The notes: generated by a model not told the origin, from the sequence alone. A DNA stretch of 64,000 nt from Domibacillus epiphyticus (GCF_001975785.1 NZ_MSFI01000019.1:124001-188000); one strand, 5' to 3'. Positions 24,549-33,461 are shown, counted from the first letter of the stretch. Made by a program: numbers and translations.

Positions 24549-25620
24549 ATCGTGTCATAAACATTTGCGTAAAATAGGAGCCATAGCTGCCGCCATCCAC
24601 ATAACCGATCCCAATTTCGGCGAAGTCCGGGTTTAAAATATTATTGCGGTGACCAGTGCTGTTCATCCAGGCGTTCATGACCGCAACAGCGGAATCCTGT
24701 CCGCCAGCGATATTTTCTCCTGCCGCCATGTAGTCAAGTCCGAAATCGTTCATCATGTTAAACGGGGATCCATAAACAGGCGATTGATGATCAAAGTAGT
24801 TTTGATCCCGCATGTCTTTTGATTTTACACGGGCGACGAATGAGAGGTCATTTGCAAGCTTGAGCGGGTTAACACCGGCCTCCATTCGCTCCTGGTTGAC
24901 AAGGAGGAAAATTTGCTGTTCTATCGAGTTTGGCGCAAAGTTCGGATCGATCTCATAGGATATCTCCGCAGGATCTCCCGGTGTTGGTTCAGGCTGGGTT
25001 TCCGGATTAGCGTTTGTATATCGGTATTTATCAATATTCGACATAAAAATGGCCATTTGTCCGCGTGTGACCGTACCATAAGGATCGTATCGGTTGTTAC
25101 CGGTACCTGTTGTGATGCGAGTGGCAGCAAGAGCATGAATGTATGGTGCGGCTTTCATTCCGTCATGTACATCCGAAAACGGCGCATCAATCGTTCCTTG
25201 CAGGTTGAACGCTCTTACTAAAATAATGGCCATCTCTGCACGGGTTAATGACCGGTCTGGATGAAATCGATCACTGGCGGAAAAAACGCCTTTGTTTGTG
25301 AGTTCAGCAATATACGGATAAGCTGCTTGACCCGGTGAAATATCTTTAAAAGTAGTTGTTAGGGAAGCATCTGGTGAAATGTGCAGCATGCGGGCGACAA
25401 AGATAGCGCTCTGTGCTCTTGTGACCGGTTTATACTGTCTGAACGTTCCGTCAGGAAATCCGGCAATCATTTCTTTTTCCTTCATTTCTTCAATTGCGGT
25501 ATATGCTTTTTCTCCCGGATGAGTATCAGAAAAAGAAGCGGCATTTGCCGGTGCGTTGAACATGAAGGGAATGCAAAGGAAAAGCAATATTGACGAAAAA
25601 AGGCGATTTTTGTTTTTCAT
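24547..25620 (-). CDS. SLH-anchored CAP/SCP-domain protein
   Basis: Start chosen at ATG 25620, about 9 bases after AAAGGGA. 357 residues: signal peptide ending near ANAA, three SLH domains (about 28-205), a short Pro/Glu linker, and a C-terminal CAP domain (about 230-357) of YkwD type with LLVNQERMEAGVNPL, the HQSPVYGSPF region, AGENIAGG and HRNNILNP. CAP domains in bacteria are secreted and often spore or wall associated; their chemistry is unsettled. It converges on the SH3-domain gene and shares its terminator. Confidence 0.9.
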   Translation of the reverse strand: MKNKNRLFSSILLFLCIPFMFNAPANAASFSDTHPGEKAYTAIEEMKEKEMIAGFPDGTFRQYKPVTRAQSAIFVARMLHISPDASLTTTFKDISPGQAAYPYIAELTNKGVFSASDRFHPDRSLTRAEMAIILVRAFNLQGTIDAPFSDVHDGMKAAPYIHALAATRITTGTGNNRYDPYGTVTRGQMAIFMSNIDKYRYTNANPETQPEPTPGDPAEISYEIDPNFAPNSIEQQIFLLVNQERMEAGVNPLKLANDLSFVARVKSKDMRDQNYFDHQSPVYGSPFNMMNDFGLDYMAAGENIAGGQDSAVAVMNAWMNSTGHRNNILNPDFAEIGIGYVDGGSYGSYFTQMFMTR

Positions 25621-25730
25621 TGACAAGTCCCTTTCCATTATTTTTCTTTTACTATATCATAGGAATGCTTTCAATATATGAATATTTAAAAAAATAATAT
25701 ATAAATTTAAGAGAGAAGAGGTGATTGTCT

Positions 25731-26174
25731 ATGCCAGCATTATTAATTGATGCGGATGGATGTCCGGTTGTCGATATTGCATGTGACACAGCCAGAACAT
25801 TCGGGATGCCCGTTTTATTAATTTGTGATACAGCTCATGAAATGTCGCGTCCCGGCGCGGAAACGATCATTGTATCGAAAGGAATGGATGCAGTCGACTT
25901 TGTCCTTGTGAACCGGGTTCAAAAAGGAGACGTTGTCGTTACGCAAGATTATGGACTGGCAGCGATGGTTCTGGCGAAACAGGGATATGCCATCGACCAA
26001 AATGGCCGGCAGTATACACATGACAACATTGATCAGCTGCTGCTGAGCCGTCATACAGCAAAAAAAATTCGTCAAGCGGGAGGCCGTTTAAAAGGACCAA
26101 AGAAGAGAAGAAAAGAAGACGATCTGCAATTTGCTGAAAGCTTGACTCAATTGCTTTCCGCCATTCTCAAATAA
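25731..26174 (+). CDS. UPF0178 (YaiI/YqxD) family protein
   Basis: 147 residues from ATG 25731, 7 bases after AGAGGTGA; a TTG at 25725 abuts that site. Conserved family features are IDADGCPV at the N-terminus, VSKGMDAVDFVLVNRVQKGDVVVTQDYGLA and the basic GGRLKGPKKRRKED tail. The fold is PIN-like with clustered acidic residues, so nuclease activity has been proposed for the family but is not established. Single-gene unit. Confidence 0.9.
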   Translation: MPALLIDADGCPVVDIACDTARTFGMPVLLICDTAHEMSRPGAETIIVSKGMDAVDFVLVNRVQKGDVVVTQDYGLAAMVLAKQGYAIDQNGRQYTHDNIDQLLLSRHTAKKIRQAGGRLKGPKKRRKEDDLQFAESLTQLLSAILK

Positions 26175-26207
26175 ATAATCTGTCTTCTACATACAATCTC
26201 GACAGCA

Positions 26208-26214
26208 TTCGACA
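26208..26214. promoter_or_regulatory. Spo0A-box-like site
   Basis: TTCGACA (reverse complement of TGTCGAA) about 125 bp before the TcaA-like gene. Single motif, low weight. Confidence 0.25.
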
Positions 26215-26335
26215 AATGCCTTTTCTGATTTATGGCATAATAAACGTTGAAAATTACCTGCATAATTAGAAAAATACGATGGAACAGGTAAATAAAAAGC
26301 GAGTCTAGAAACATCTTAATGAGAGAGGGGAATTT

Positions 26336-27472
26336 TTGACGATGACTTGTGATAAATGTGGGCACGTGTCTCCAAACGGCAGCCGTTTCTGCATAAAATG
26401 CGGAGCACCGCTGCATGCTCCGCGTGAAAAAGTGGGGCAGGAAAAACCTGTTCGAAAAGGTCTTTGGGTTGGAGTGGCTGTTTTGGTTGTTTTACTGGCT
26501 GTTCATTTTTTCCTGCAGCAAAAATACTCACCGGAAGCTCAAATTGAGCAATTTGAAAAGACTGTTCTTGCGAAAGACAAGGCGCAGCTAAAATCATTTT
26601 TGAAAGAAAAAATGCCTGACGTACCGAGGACAGACGACATTATTAATGAGTACTTTGCTTATCTTGATGAACAGGTTGATAAGGATGCGATGTTCTCTTC
26701 ACTCCGGGCAAATCAGGAAGTAACAGATCGATTCGGAAATAAAGTGGCTGAAATGGTGCCTGTAAAGAAAACATTAGGCTTGTACGGCGGGTATGACTTG
26801 AAGCTGAATGCTGTTAACGTGATTGTTGAACCGGTCTATGGAGAGCAGACAGTTTCAATGTCAGGGAAAAAGCTGACATTGAAAGAGGAGGAAAAACCTG
26901 CTTCCATCGGCACATTTTTACCTGGTTCGTATGATGCGGAGATCGTTGTGGGGGATGTAAAAGAAACGATTACGATTGATTTAGCTGGTGCTGAATCAAA
27001 CGAGATGTTGATTCAACCCGAAGTGACCATTCCAGAAGAAGAAGAACCGGAAGTTGATTTCTCTATTGATGAAAAAGCAGATACAGTTGAAGAAGCCGTT
27101 CCGACAGAAGCGGACGCTGAAGCTTTTTTACGTGAATATGTACAAACCTATGTCGATGTCGTTAATACAGGTAATACAAATCTTTTTGACTATCGAAACG
27201 TAGTAGATGCAAGCGGCAAGAGCTATAACGAGATTAAAAGAGACGCCAGAAGCATTCACGACAAAGGAATACGAGAAGAATTTGTCAGCTTGTGGGCAGA
27301 AAAATTCTTCCATAACAGCGGTAATTATTACCGTGTTAACGCGCGGGTAACGTATGTTATTGGGAAAGCAAATGGATCTTGGGAGGAGAAGGAATTTACA
27401 GAATACTATCTTCTAACCTGGCAGGATAACCAGTTTTACATGCATACAATTTATGATGCAGAGCCTCAATAA
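26336..27472 (+). CDS. Zinc-ribbon membrane-anchored protein, YvbJ/TcaA-like
   Basis: 378 residues. Zinc ribbon (CDKCGHVSPNGSRFCIKCG), a single membrane helix about 43-63, then an external region with two halves: a TcaA second-domain-like section (about 65-225) and an NTF2-like C-terminal domain (about 250-378) after an acidic Glu-rich linker. The layout matches B. subtilis YvbJ and staphylococcal TcaA, which affect cell-envelope antibiotic response. The start is TTG 26336 with GAGAGGGG upstream; ATG 26342 is also possible. Terminator directly after. Confidence 0.8.
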   Translation: MTMTCDKCGHVSPNGSRFCIKCGAPLHAPREKVGQEKPVRKGLWVGVAVLVVLLAVHFFLQQKYSPEAQIEQFEKTVLAKDKAQLKSFLKEKMPDVPRTDDIINEYFAYLDEQVDKDAMFSSLRANQEVTDRFGNKVAEMVPVKKTLGLYGGYDLKLNAVNVIVEPVYGEQTVSMSGKKLTLKEEEKPASIGTFLPGSYDAEIVVGDVKETITIDLAGAESNEMLIQPEVTIPEEEEPEVDFSIDEKADTVEEAVPTEADAEAFLREYVQTYVDVVNTGNTNLFDYRNVVDASGKSYNEIKRDARSIHDKGIREEFVSLWAEKFFHNSGNYYRVNARVTYVIGKANGSWEEKEFTEYYLLTWQDNQFYMHTIYDAEPQ

Positions 27473-27476
27473 AACG

Positions 27477-27508
27477 AAAAAACCTTCTATTATTTAGGGG
27501 GTTTTTTT
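27477..27508 (+). terminator. Terminator after the TcaA-like gene
   Basis: A-run with CC(TT)C paired to GGGGG and T7 over a 9-base loop. Confidence 0.75.
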
Positions 27509-27882
27509 ACTTAATTCAAAAAATTATGTTTTAAGGTTCTTGCATCACTAAGACATTCCTATCATACAGCGTGAGTGAAAAGTACGAATAAAAATATCTA
27601 ATTACTATATTTCGTTTGAAAACCCACTCATTTTTTCATGATAAAAATGAATCAAAACAAGAATAATATGATTCTAGCAGACATATATATAGAATGTGGG
27701 ACTGGTGTTGTGCGGGATATTTTCCATAAAAAATGTAAGCGTATTAGAATATAAAGAGGTGATAGGTAAAAGGGTTGGGGTACAAAATGTTTTTGTCCAG
27801 GATGAATAAAAGATAAAGATGCAAAAACAGATCTATGGCAATTCGCTAAGATGGCTGTACTGCTCGATAGGGAGGATTTTTC
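27509..27882. other. Intergenic region before sinI-like gene
   Basis: No gene seen in about 370 bp. It carries one GTTCTTG motif (near 27536, one base from the SinR half-site) and the GGGAGG ribosome site of the sinI-like gene at its right end. No convincing promoter was identified. Confidence 0.3.
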
Positions 27883-28014
27883 TTGGAAGAGGATCAAGCA
27901 CCGGATATGGAATGGATTGCCTTACTGAATGAAGCGAAGGATTTACAGCTTTCTCTTCAAGAAGTTCGTGAATTTATAAAAAAGAACAGCAACCGGGTCC
28001 ACAAGACAGAATGA
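27883..28014 (+). CDS. sinI: SinI-like antirepressor (43 aa)
   Basis: TTG start at 27883, about 7 bases after GGGAGG. The 43-residue product is almost entirely a Sin interaction motif: MEWIALLNEAKDLQLSLQEV followed by REFIKKN, which aligns with the EWxxLxxEAxxxxxSxEExRxFL pattern of B. subtilis SinI. SinI binds the C-terminal helices of SinR and strips it from DNA. The sinR-like gene is directly downstream but on the other strand, and both share one terminator. No DNA-binding domain is present, as expected. Confidence 0.85.
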   Translation: MEEDQAPDMEWIALLNEAKDLQLSLQEVREFIKKNSNRVHKTE

Positions 28015-28016
28015 AC

Positions 28017-28052
28017 AAGCAGCGGATGTAAAATACCGCTGCTTTATTTTTT
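28017..28052. terminator. Shared terminator between sinI and sinR
   Basis: AAGCAGCGG / CCGCTGCTT stem with a 10-base loop and T-rich tail on the plus strand. It overlaps the last codons of sinR (minus). Confidence 0.85.
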
Positions 28053-28370
28053 CGTTTTTTGCCATTTTTGAAACTCGAGAAACTCTTTAAACTGTTCTTT
28101 GCTAATTCCTGAATTCATCGCTTCCTTCGCCAGTTCGAGCCATTCTGAATCGATCGTTTCGCTGGGAGAAGGTTCTTGAGTAATCAATGATTCTACAGAA
28201 ACATCAAGTACGGAAGCTATTTTATGTAAAAATTGAATGGATGGATTTAACTGTATTCCGCGTTCGACGGAAGAAATATATGATTTTGCCACTCCGGCAC
28301 GTGAGGCCAGCTCAGTTACGGATAATCCCTTCCCCACTCGCAGTTCTCGAATACGTTCACCAATTGCCAT
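28044..28370 (-). CDS. sinR: SinR-like biofilm master repressor
   Basis: Start chosen at ATG 28370 (MAIGERIRELR), 8 bases after AAGGG and matching the SinR N-terminus; two earlier in-frame starts are less likely. 108 residues. Residues 1-63 are an XRE helix-turn-helix (LSVTELASRAGVAKSYISSVERG, then NPSIQFLHKIASVLDVSV). The C-terminus (DSEWLELAKEAMNSGISKEQF) is the SinR dimerisation/SinI-binding helical hairpin, ending in FLEFQKWQK. SinR represses matrix operons by binding GTTCTYT-type sites; such sites occur at 29.95 kb and 31.4-31.7 kb here. Convergent with sinI and divergent from the LCP gene. Confidence 0.93.
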   Translation of the reverse strand: MAIGERIRELRVGKGLSVTELASRAGVAKSYISSVERGIQLNPSIQFLHKIASVLDVSVESLITQEPSPSETIDSEWLELAKEAMNSGISKEQFKEFLEFQKWQKTKK

Positions 28371-28561
28371 TTTCATCACCCTTATTCCATTCTATCATTT
28401 AAATAGTATCAAACAATTCGTGGAAATCATACCAAAGATGACAAAATAGCCGAATATAACTAAAAGTTCTTAATGGGAGTGCAGGAAGGTTTTCATGAAA
28501 GTCGTTTTGTATGTCAATGTATGGTATTCTTTATATAAAATAGCTTAAGGAGCTTTTCATT

Positions 28562-29479
28562 ATGGGAAGACGGGAACATCATAAAAAAAAGCGTGGCAAA
28601 AGAAAATTTTTTGTTGGCTGTTTCTTCATTATCCTCCTGATTGGTGCAGGGATTGCATTTATGGCGTACCAGGCGGTGCAGAATGCGCTGGATGGAGAAA
28701 GTTTTCAGTCAGATAAACGAACAGATGAATTATCGCTCAAGGATAAAGAAGGGTTTACCGTTTTATTGCTCGGTGTGGATGAACGTGAAGGTGATACTGG
28801 ACGTTCGGATACAATGCTGTTCATGTCCGTGAACGGTGAAGAGAACACGGCGAAAATGTTGAGCATTCCGCGTGATACAAGAGTGACGATTGCGGGCAAA
28901 GACACGAAGGATAAAATAAATCATGCGTACGCATTTGGCGGTGTCACAATGGCGGCCGAAACCGTTGAAGACTTTCTTGACGTACCGGTTGATTATTATG
29001 TAGAAATGAACATGGAGGGGCTTGAGGAAATTGTGGATGCAGTAGGCGGTGTAGAAGTGGACAATGCCTTTGCTTTTTCATACGAAGGAGATGATTTTCC
29101 GCAAGGCCGTATTACACTAAGCGGATCAGAAGCATTGAACTACACGCGAATGCGAAAAGAAGATCCGAATGGTGATTTCGGCAGACAGGCCCGCCAGAGA
29201 CAAGTCATAGAAGGCATTCTTGACAAAGGAACCAGTCCGGACATGATTTTTAAGTTTAACGATGTCATGAAAGCAGTCGGCAATAACGTAAAAACAAACT
29301 TATCGCTAACGGACATGAGAGCGATCCAAAAAAATTACGCTTCCGCCCGCAATAATATAGAGACGGTGACGATTGACGGAAGCAACGAGAGACTGGACGG
29401 CATTTACTATTATGTAGTGAGCAATGAGGAAGTATCCCGTGTATCAAATGTATTTAAAGACCATTTACAGTTAAAATAA
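28562..29479 (+). CDS. LytR-CpsA-Psr (LCP) family phosphotransferase
   Basis: 305 residues. Basic N-terminus, one membrane helix (about 17-38), then the LCP domain outside the membrane with GRSDTMLFMSV, SIPRDTRV, KINHAYAFGG and the LNYTRMRKEDPNGDFGRQARQ segment that carries the conserved Arg residues. LCP enzymes move wall polymers (teichoic acid, secondary wall polymer, capsule) from undecaprenyl pyrophosphate to peptidoglycan. Next to sinR and near matrix genes, it may attach SLH-binding wall polymer or exopolysaccharide. AAGGAG lies 9 bases before the ATG. Confidence 0.93.
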   Translation: MGRREHHKKKRGKRKFFVGCFFIILLIGAGIAFMAYQAVQNALDGESFQSDKRTDELSLKDKEGFTVLLLGVDEREGDTGRSDTMLFMSVNGEENTAKMLSIPRDTRVTIAGKDTKDKINHAYAFGGVTMAAETVEDFLDVPVDYYVEMNMEGLEEIVDAVGGVEVDNAFAFSYEGDDFPQGRITLSGSEALNYTRMRKEDPNGDFGRQARQRQVIEGILDKGTSPDMIFKFNDVMKAVGNNVKTNLSLTDMRAIQKNYASARNNIETVTIDGSNERLDGIYYYVVSNEEVSRVSNVFKDHLQLK

Positions 29480-29510
29480 GGAATCGGGCAGAAAAGCCGG
29501 TTCCTTTTTC
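29478..29510 (+). terminator. Terminator after the LCP gene
   Basis: AAGGAATCGG / CCGGTTCCTT stem, 9-base loop, T5. Confidence 0.85.
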
Positions 29511-29531
29511 GTGCAAAAGGAGAGTACAAAG

Positions 29532-29861
29532 ATGATGATAAAAGGACAAAATGTGCGCGGAAGTGTGCTGGATGACGAAACGAGATGTGCGCATTATCAC
29601 AAAGAGATCGACCGCATCGCCATTAAATTTTATTGCTGTCAAACGTATTACCCATGTCATAGCTGTCATGAGGAAGACGGTTGTGGAAGTGCCAAAGTGT
29701 GGCCAAAAGAGAGGTTTGATGAGAAAGCGGTGCTGTGCGGCGGCTGCGGACATGAGTTGACCGTTCAAGAATATTTAGACTGCCAGTCAAAGTGCCCGAA
29801 CTGCAGTACGTCATTTAATCCAGGCTGCAGTCTGCATAAGCACTTTTACTTTGAAACATAA
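29532..29861 (+). CDS. CHY zinc-finger protein
   Basis: 109 residues from ATG 29532 (AAAGGAG 9 bases upstream). Nine Cys and several His fit the CHY zinc finger: RCAHYH (the CHY signature), CCQTYYPCHSCH, CGGCGHEL and CPNCSTSFNPGCSLHKH. Small single-domain CHY proteins are common in Bacillales; the domain binds three zinc ions and is thought to mediate protein contact. It lies 20 bp after the LCP terminator and has its own terminator. Cellular role unknown. Confidence 0.88.
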   Translation: MMIKGQNVRGSVLDDETRCAHYHKEIDRIAIKFYCCQTYYPCHSCHEEDGCGSAKVWPKERFDEKAVLCGGCGHELTVQEYLDCQSKCPNCSTSFNPGCSLHKHFYFET

Positions 29862-29876
29862 AAACAGATGTTGTTT

Positions 29877-29915
29877 TAGCACCACGCAACATATTGCCGT
29901 GGTGCTATTTATTTT
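29877..29915 (+). terminator. Terminator after the CHY gene
   Basis: TAGCACCACG / CGTGGTGCTA perfect 10-bp stem with an 11-base loop and T-rich tail. Confidence 0.85.
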
Positions 29916-29953
29916 GTTGGCGGTATAAGGGATTTTTTTAAAACTATCACAAT

Positions 29954-29995
29954 GTTCTTTATTAAGAACAAGAAAGGTGATATCCTTTAAGAACC
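29954..29995. promoter_or_regulatory. SinR-type operator before the acyltransferase
   Basis: GTTCTTTATTAAGAAC (29954-29969) is an inverted pair of SinR half-sites (GTTCTYT). A third half-site, TTAAGAACC, follows at 29987-29995. Together they lie 27-68 bp before the acyltransferase start. SinR itself is encoded 1.6 kb away. Binding is inferred from the B. subtilis consensus. Confidence 0.65.
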
Positions 29996-30021
29996 AAAAT
30001 GTTTACTAAGGGGAGATAAGA

Positions 30022-31131
30022 GTGTCAGTAAGAAAAAAACTGGTTCTAATACAATTTTCTCGTGCATTCGTTCCTTTAATCGTGATGCTATTTCATACAA
30101 CAGAGAGTATGTACAGTTACTTTAAATACAATTTTTTAGGTCTTTCATTTCTGCCAATATCAGGCGGTGTCAATTATTTTTTTGCTTTAACAGGTTTTAT
30201 GATGTATTACATATACCGGGAAAGCATTGGGAAAGCGAATCAATTAACGTATTTTTTGCTTAATCGTTTTATTCGAATTTATCCGCTTTATTGGATTCTG
30301 ACGATCGCGTTTTTAACTGTATATCTTCTGTTCCCAAATCAATTTTGGTCAGGAGTTGACACAAATATTGAAGCTTACATCTCTTCAATCCTGCTTTTGC
30401 CCAACTCAAGTGAAACGGACCCTTTTCTTATTGTCGCATGGTCATTAGTACACACTGTCTTTTTTTATTTTATCTTTTCACTTTTATTTTTCTTCAAAAT
30501 AAATATCTCAAAATGGATCCTGTCTATTTGGGGTGTTCTTTCAATTGTATTTTACACGGGATTAATTGATATAGATCATTATATCATCCGTTTTTTATTT
30601 AACTTTTATAATATTATTTTCTTAACGGGGATTGTTTGCGCCCATTTTATTACTTGTCACCGGATAAATTTCAAATGGTCGATCACTCTTTCTGTCATTG
30701 GCTTTTTAGGTTTTCCTTTCACTTGGTTAAATTATTTTTATGAATTTATCCATATCGACTTCGATTTTAGCACTGGTTTATCATCCGCTTTGCTTATTTT
30801 AGGGTTGGCGTCCATCGATCTTCAAAAAGATATAAAAATACCAAAGGTTTTCAACTATTTAGGAAATGCGGCTTTTTCTATTTATTTATCTCATAACGTA
30901 GTTTTAGATATTTCCACCGAGTTATATAGTAGATTAACGATTTACGATGAATTAGGAGGGTGGTTGACAATGACGATTCTTATGATTTTAATGTTGATTA
31001 TTGGCTGTTTTACCCATTCGTTTATTGAAAAACCACTTATTAAAAGAATGAAAAAGATTGTCTTTAAGAGAAATATGGATATGCCTAAAATGGTTCCAAA
31101 AGAAAATAAATCCAGCATCAATATCTCGTGA
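30022..31131 (+). CDS. OafA/YrhL-type membrane O-acyltransferase
   Basis: 369 residues, GTG start with AAGGGGAGA upstream. About ten membrane helices; an early FHTTES (His 27 region) stands where acyltransferase-3 proteins have their catalytic His, followed by GVNYFFALTGFMMYYIYRES and RFIRIYPLYWIL, typical of the family. No extra SGNH domain is present. Such proteins move an acetyl group across the membrane onto polysaccharide. SinR-like operators upstream and the exopolysaccharide operon downstream point to O-acetylation of a biofilm polysaccharide. T-rich codon use is stronger than in most neighbours. Confidence 0.85.
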   Translation: MSVRKKLVLIQFSRAFVPLIVMLFHTTESMYSYFKYNFLGLSFLPISGGVNYFFALTGFMMYYIYRESIGKANQLTYFLLNRFIRIYPLYWILTIAFLTVYLLFPNQFWSGVDTNIEAYISSILLLPNSSETDPFLIVAWSLVHTVFFYFIFSLLFFFKINISKWILSIWGVLSIVFYTGLIDIDHYIIRFLFNFYNIIFLTGIVCAHFITCHRINFKWSITLSVIGFLGFPFTWLNYFYEFIHIDFDFSTGLSSALLILGLASIDLQKDIKIPKVFNYLGNAAFSIYLSHNVVLDISTELYSRLTIYDELGGWLTMTILMILMLIIGCFTHSFIEKPLIKRMKKIVFKRNMDMPKMVPKENKSSINIS

Positions 31132-31206
31132 TAACATTTTTGTTATCTGTAGTAGTCACCTAAAAACCCTCTCTTTTAATGAGATATTCCCATGTGTTAG
31201 TAAGAA

Positions 31207-31265
31207 AAAGAAAGAACCCCAATGTCTACAAAATGAAATTTGGCGGGGGGGTTCTTTCTTTGATT
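31207..31265 (+). terminator. Terminator after the acyltransferase
   Basis: AAAGAAAGAACCCC pairs with GGGGTTCTTTCTTT (14 bp perfect) across a 27-base loop. Confidence 0.7.
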
Positions 31266-31378
31266 TGTTCCTTTCCCTGAGTTTTTGCAGCTATATCTTT
31301 TTGCGTCATCAAGATAATACAATATAAAGTCCAAAATAAATTTAAGGGAAAAAAATACACATAAAATAGCGGGATATT

Positions 31379-31656
31379 GTTCTTTATTAAGAATAAATAG
31401 GGATATTTTCCTATTATAAAGGAACAGTGGTTATGTTATACTCCATTTATTGTTTCTTTTAAAGAACAAAGGCGGATATAATTGTCCCTATCGTTCTATC
31501 GGTACATACTGATTTATCATAATCCTCTACTAGTTCTTTCACTTGATAATAAATGAGGAAGGTGATGAAACAAGGGGATGGGAGTTGCTAGATTTTTTGA
31601 TTCACTTATCGACAGGAAAGGAATTTTTTTTGGCTAAAATGTTCTTTATAAAGAAC
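31379..31656. promoter_or_regulatory. Cluster of SinR-type operators before the yda-like operon
   Basis: Within the 584-bp gap before the DUF2334 gene are GTTCTTTATTAAGAAT (31379-31394), GTTTCTTTTAAAGAAC (31452-31467), a single GTTCTTT (31533-31539) and a perfect palindrome GTTCTTTATAAAGAAC (31641-31656). All match or nearly match the SinR half-site GTTCTYT and its complement. The multiplicity suggests cooperative repression. The last site is 59 bp before the start codon. Confidence 0.7.
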
Positions 31657-31715
31657 AAATTTCATTAGAACATTGTTAGGAAATCCATTACATTTCGTTA
31701 CTGGAGGATAAATAA

Positions 31716-33461
31716 ATGAGAAAAAAGTCGAGGAATACCAAAAATAGCTTCATCCTTATCCTTGTTATTTCTATCCTTTTTCCCTTCTTCTTCAATACAC
31801 CGGAAAGCAGAGCGGAAAAAAACGGTTATTCAAATGTATTGGTGATTTATACATCAAGCGATGGTGAAATAGATGAACATCAGCGAATATTCGACATGTT
31901 AATCAGCCATTTTACGACAGACGTGAAGTTCATAAGCAGCAATGAAGTAGAGAAAAAGGACTTAAGCGGCGTTACCCACTTATTCTATTACGGACAGTTT
32001 CCGGATCGGCTTCCGAGCACCTTTCACACTTTATTAAATGATTATACTGGATCCATTCTAGCAATTGGGCACAATACGAAACAGCTTGGTACACACTTTG
32101 ACTTTATTGATCAAAAGAACGAATTCGAAATTAATCAAATGGCGTTTACGGACAAAAAGGAAAAAAGGTTGAATACTTCTTATGGCAAAGCGATAAATAT
32201 TGAAGTTGATAAAGGAACTGAGATATTGGTCGAGGGAACGCGTGCCGATGATTCAGCTTCTTATCCCATTCTAGTAAAAAATCAAAATCATTATTATTAC
32301 GCCGTTGACAGAATGGCTATACGGGAAACAATTTTTCTCGGTGAAGCACTTCATCAGATGTTCGGAAAGAAACATATGGATGCTTCCCGTCCTGGGTATA
32401 TCCGGATCGAAGATGTTCACCCGATGGTCAATCCGGAGCCTCTTAAAGAGATTGCTGGTATCTTAAAAGAAAAAAATATACCGTATATGATCGCGGTCAT
32501 TCCGGTTTACACCAATCCAGAAACGGGAGAAGAACATTTCTTTTCTGATTCCCCGGAGCTGCTGAAAGTATTGAAGCAGATGCAGGAGGACGGGGGGAGT
32601 GTCATTCTGCATGGCTATACGCATCAGCATAAATTGAATGAAACCGGGGAAGGGTTTGAATTTTGGGATGTAGAAAAAAATACGCCCATTTACGCACCTG
32701 CCAGTAAAGAATTCGTGTTAAAACATGAAAGAGATTTTGAAACACGGGAGAAGTATGAAGAATATATGAAAGAATTAGAAAATTTCGAAAATGAATACAT
32801 CCATAAAAAAGTAAAGAGAGGCATTCAAGAACTAGTCAATTATGGCTTGTATCCACTTGCTTTTGAAGCACCTCATTATACGATGTCTCAAAATGGATAC
32901 AAGGTGTTATCGGAGTCCTTTTCCACCTATGTTGGCCAACTGCAGCTGAGCGATTCAGATTGGAAGATCATGGACAGTACACCGTATATTACGTCCCCTT
33001 CTTTTTTGAAAGGAATGCAGCTTTTACCTGAAACAATGGGGTTTGTGGAAGAAGGTAACCCCAATGCTCTTCAGGAAATACAGCAAAAGTCAGAAATGAT
33101 TCAAATAACTGATAATGGAGTAGCAGGAGCTTTTTACCACCCATATCTTGGCGCAGACGGATTGAAAGATGTGTTAAAGGTAATGGAGAAGATTCCTAAT
33201 TTATCATGGATTGATTTAAAAGAAATGGATGTTTGGGTTAAAACGGAAAATGTGGACATATACACGAAAAATGGCGAAGTTATAACAGATGTCAAACAAG
33301 GAGCACTGCTTTTATCGTCAATTGATTTTCCATTATATCATCTTAAGGAATTCATCGATATGGTCATTTGGGGAATAGCCATTCTTGGAGGATTGGCAGT
33401 GATTTCGTTTATTATGTTTACCGTGCATCTTCACAGCAGAAAAGCAAAAATGGAAGGATGA
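31716..33461 (+). CDS. DUF2334 polysaccharide-deacetylase-like membrane protein, YdaL-like
   Basis: 581 residues. N-terminal signal/anchor (about 12-32), a large outer region, and a C-terminal membrane helix (about 545-570) with a basic tail. The DUF2334 catalytic-type segment begins PGYIRIEDVHPMVNPEPL and continues with LHGYTHQH, giving the Asp/His metal ligands of a carbohydrate-esterase-4-like fold. It matches YdaL of the B. subtilis ydaJKLMN exopolysaccharide operon. Next come a YdaM-like glycosyltransferase (6 bp away) and a YdaJ-like hydrolase. Probably trims or deacetylates the polymer at the outer membrane face. Confidence 0.82.
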   Translation: MRKKSRNTKNSFILILVISILFPFFFNTPESRAEKNGYSNVLVIYTSSDGEIDEHQRIFDMLISHFTTDVKFISSNEVEKKDLSGVTHLFYYGQFPDRLPSTFHTLLNDYTGSILAIGHNTKQLGTHFDFIDQKNEFEINQMAFTDKKEKRLNTSYGKAINIEVDKGTEILVEGTRADDSASYPILVKNQNHYYYAVDRMAIRETIFLGEALHQMFGKKHMDASRPGYIRIEDVHPMVNPEPLKEIAGILKEKNIPYMIAVIPVYTNPETGEEHFFSDSPELLKVLKQMQEDGGSVILHGYTHQHKLNETGEGFEFWDVEKNTPIYAPASKEFVLKHERDFETREKYEEYMKELENFENEYIHKKVKRGIQELVNYGLYPLAFEAPHYTMSQNGYKVLSESFSTYVGQLQLSDSDWKIMDSTPYITSPSFLKGMQLLPETMGFVEEGNPNALQEIQQKSEMIQITDNGVAGAFYHPYLGADGLKDVLKVMEKIPNLSWIDLKEMDVWVKTENVDIYTKNGEVITDVKQGALLLSSIDFPLYHLKEFIDMVIWGIAILGGLAVISFIMFTVHLHSRKAKMEG

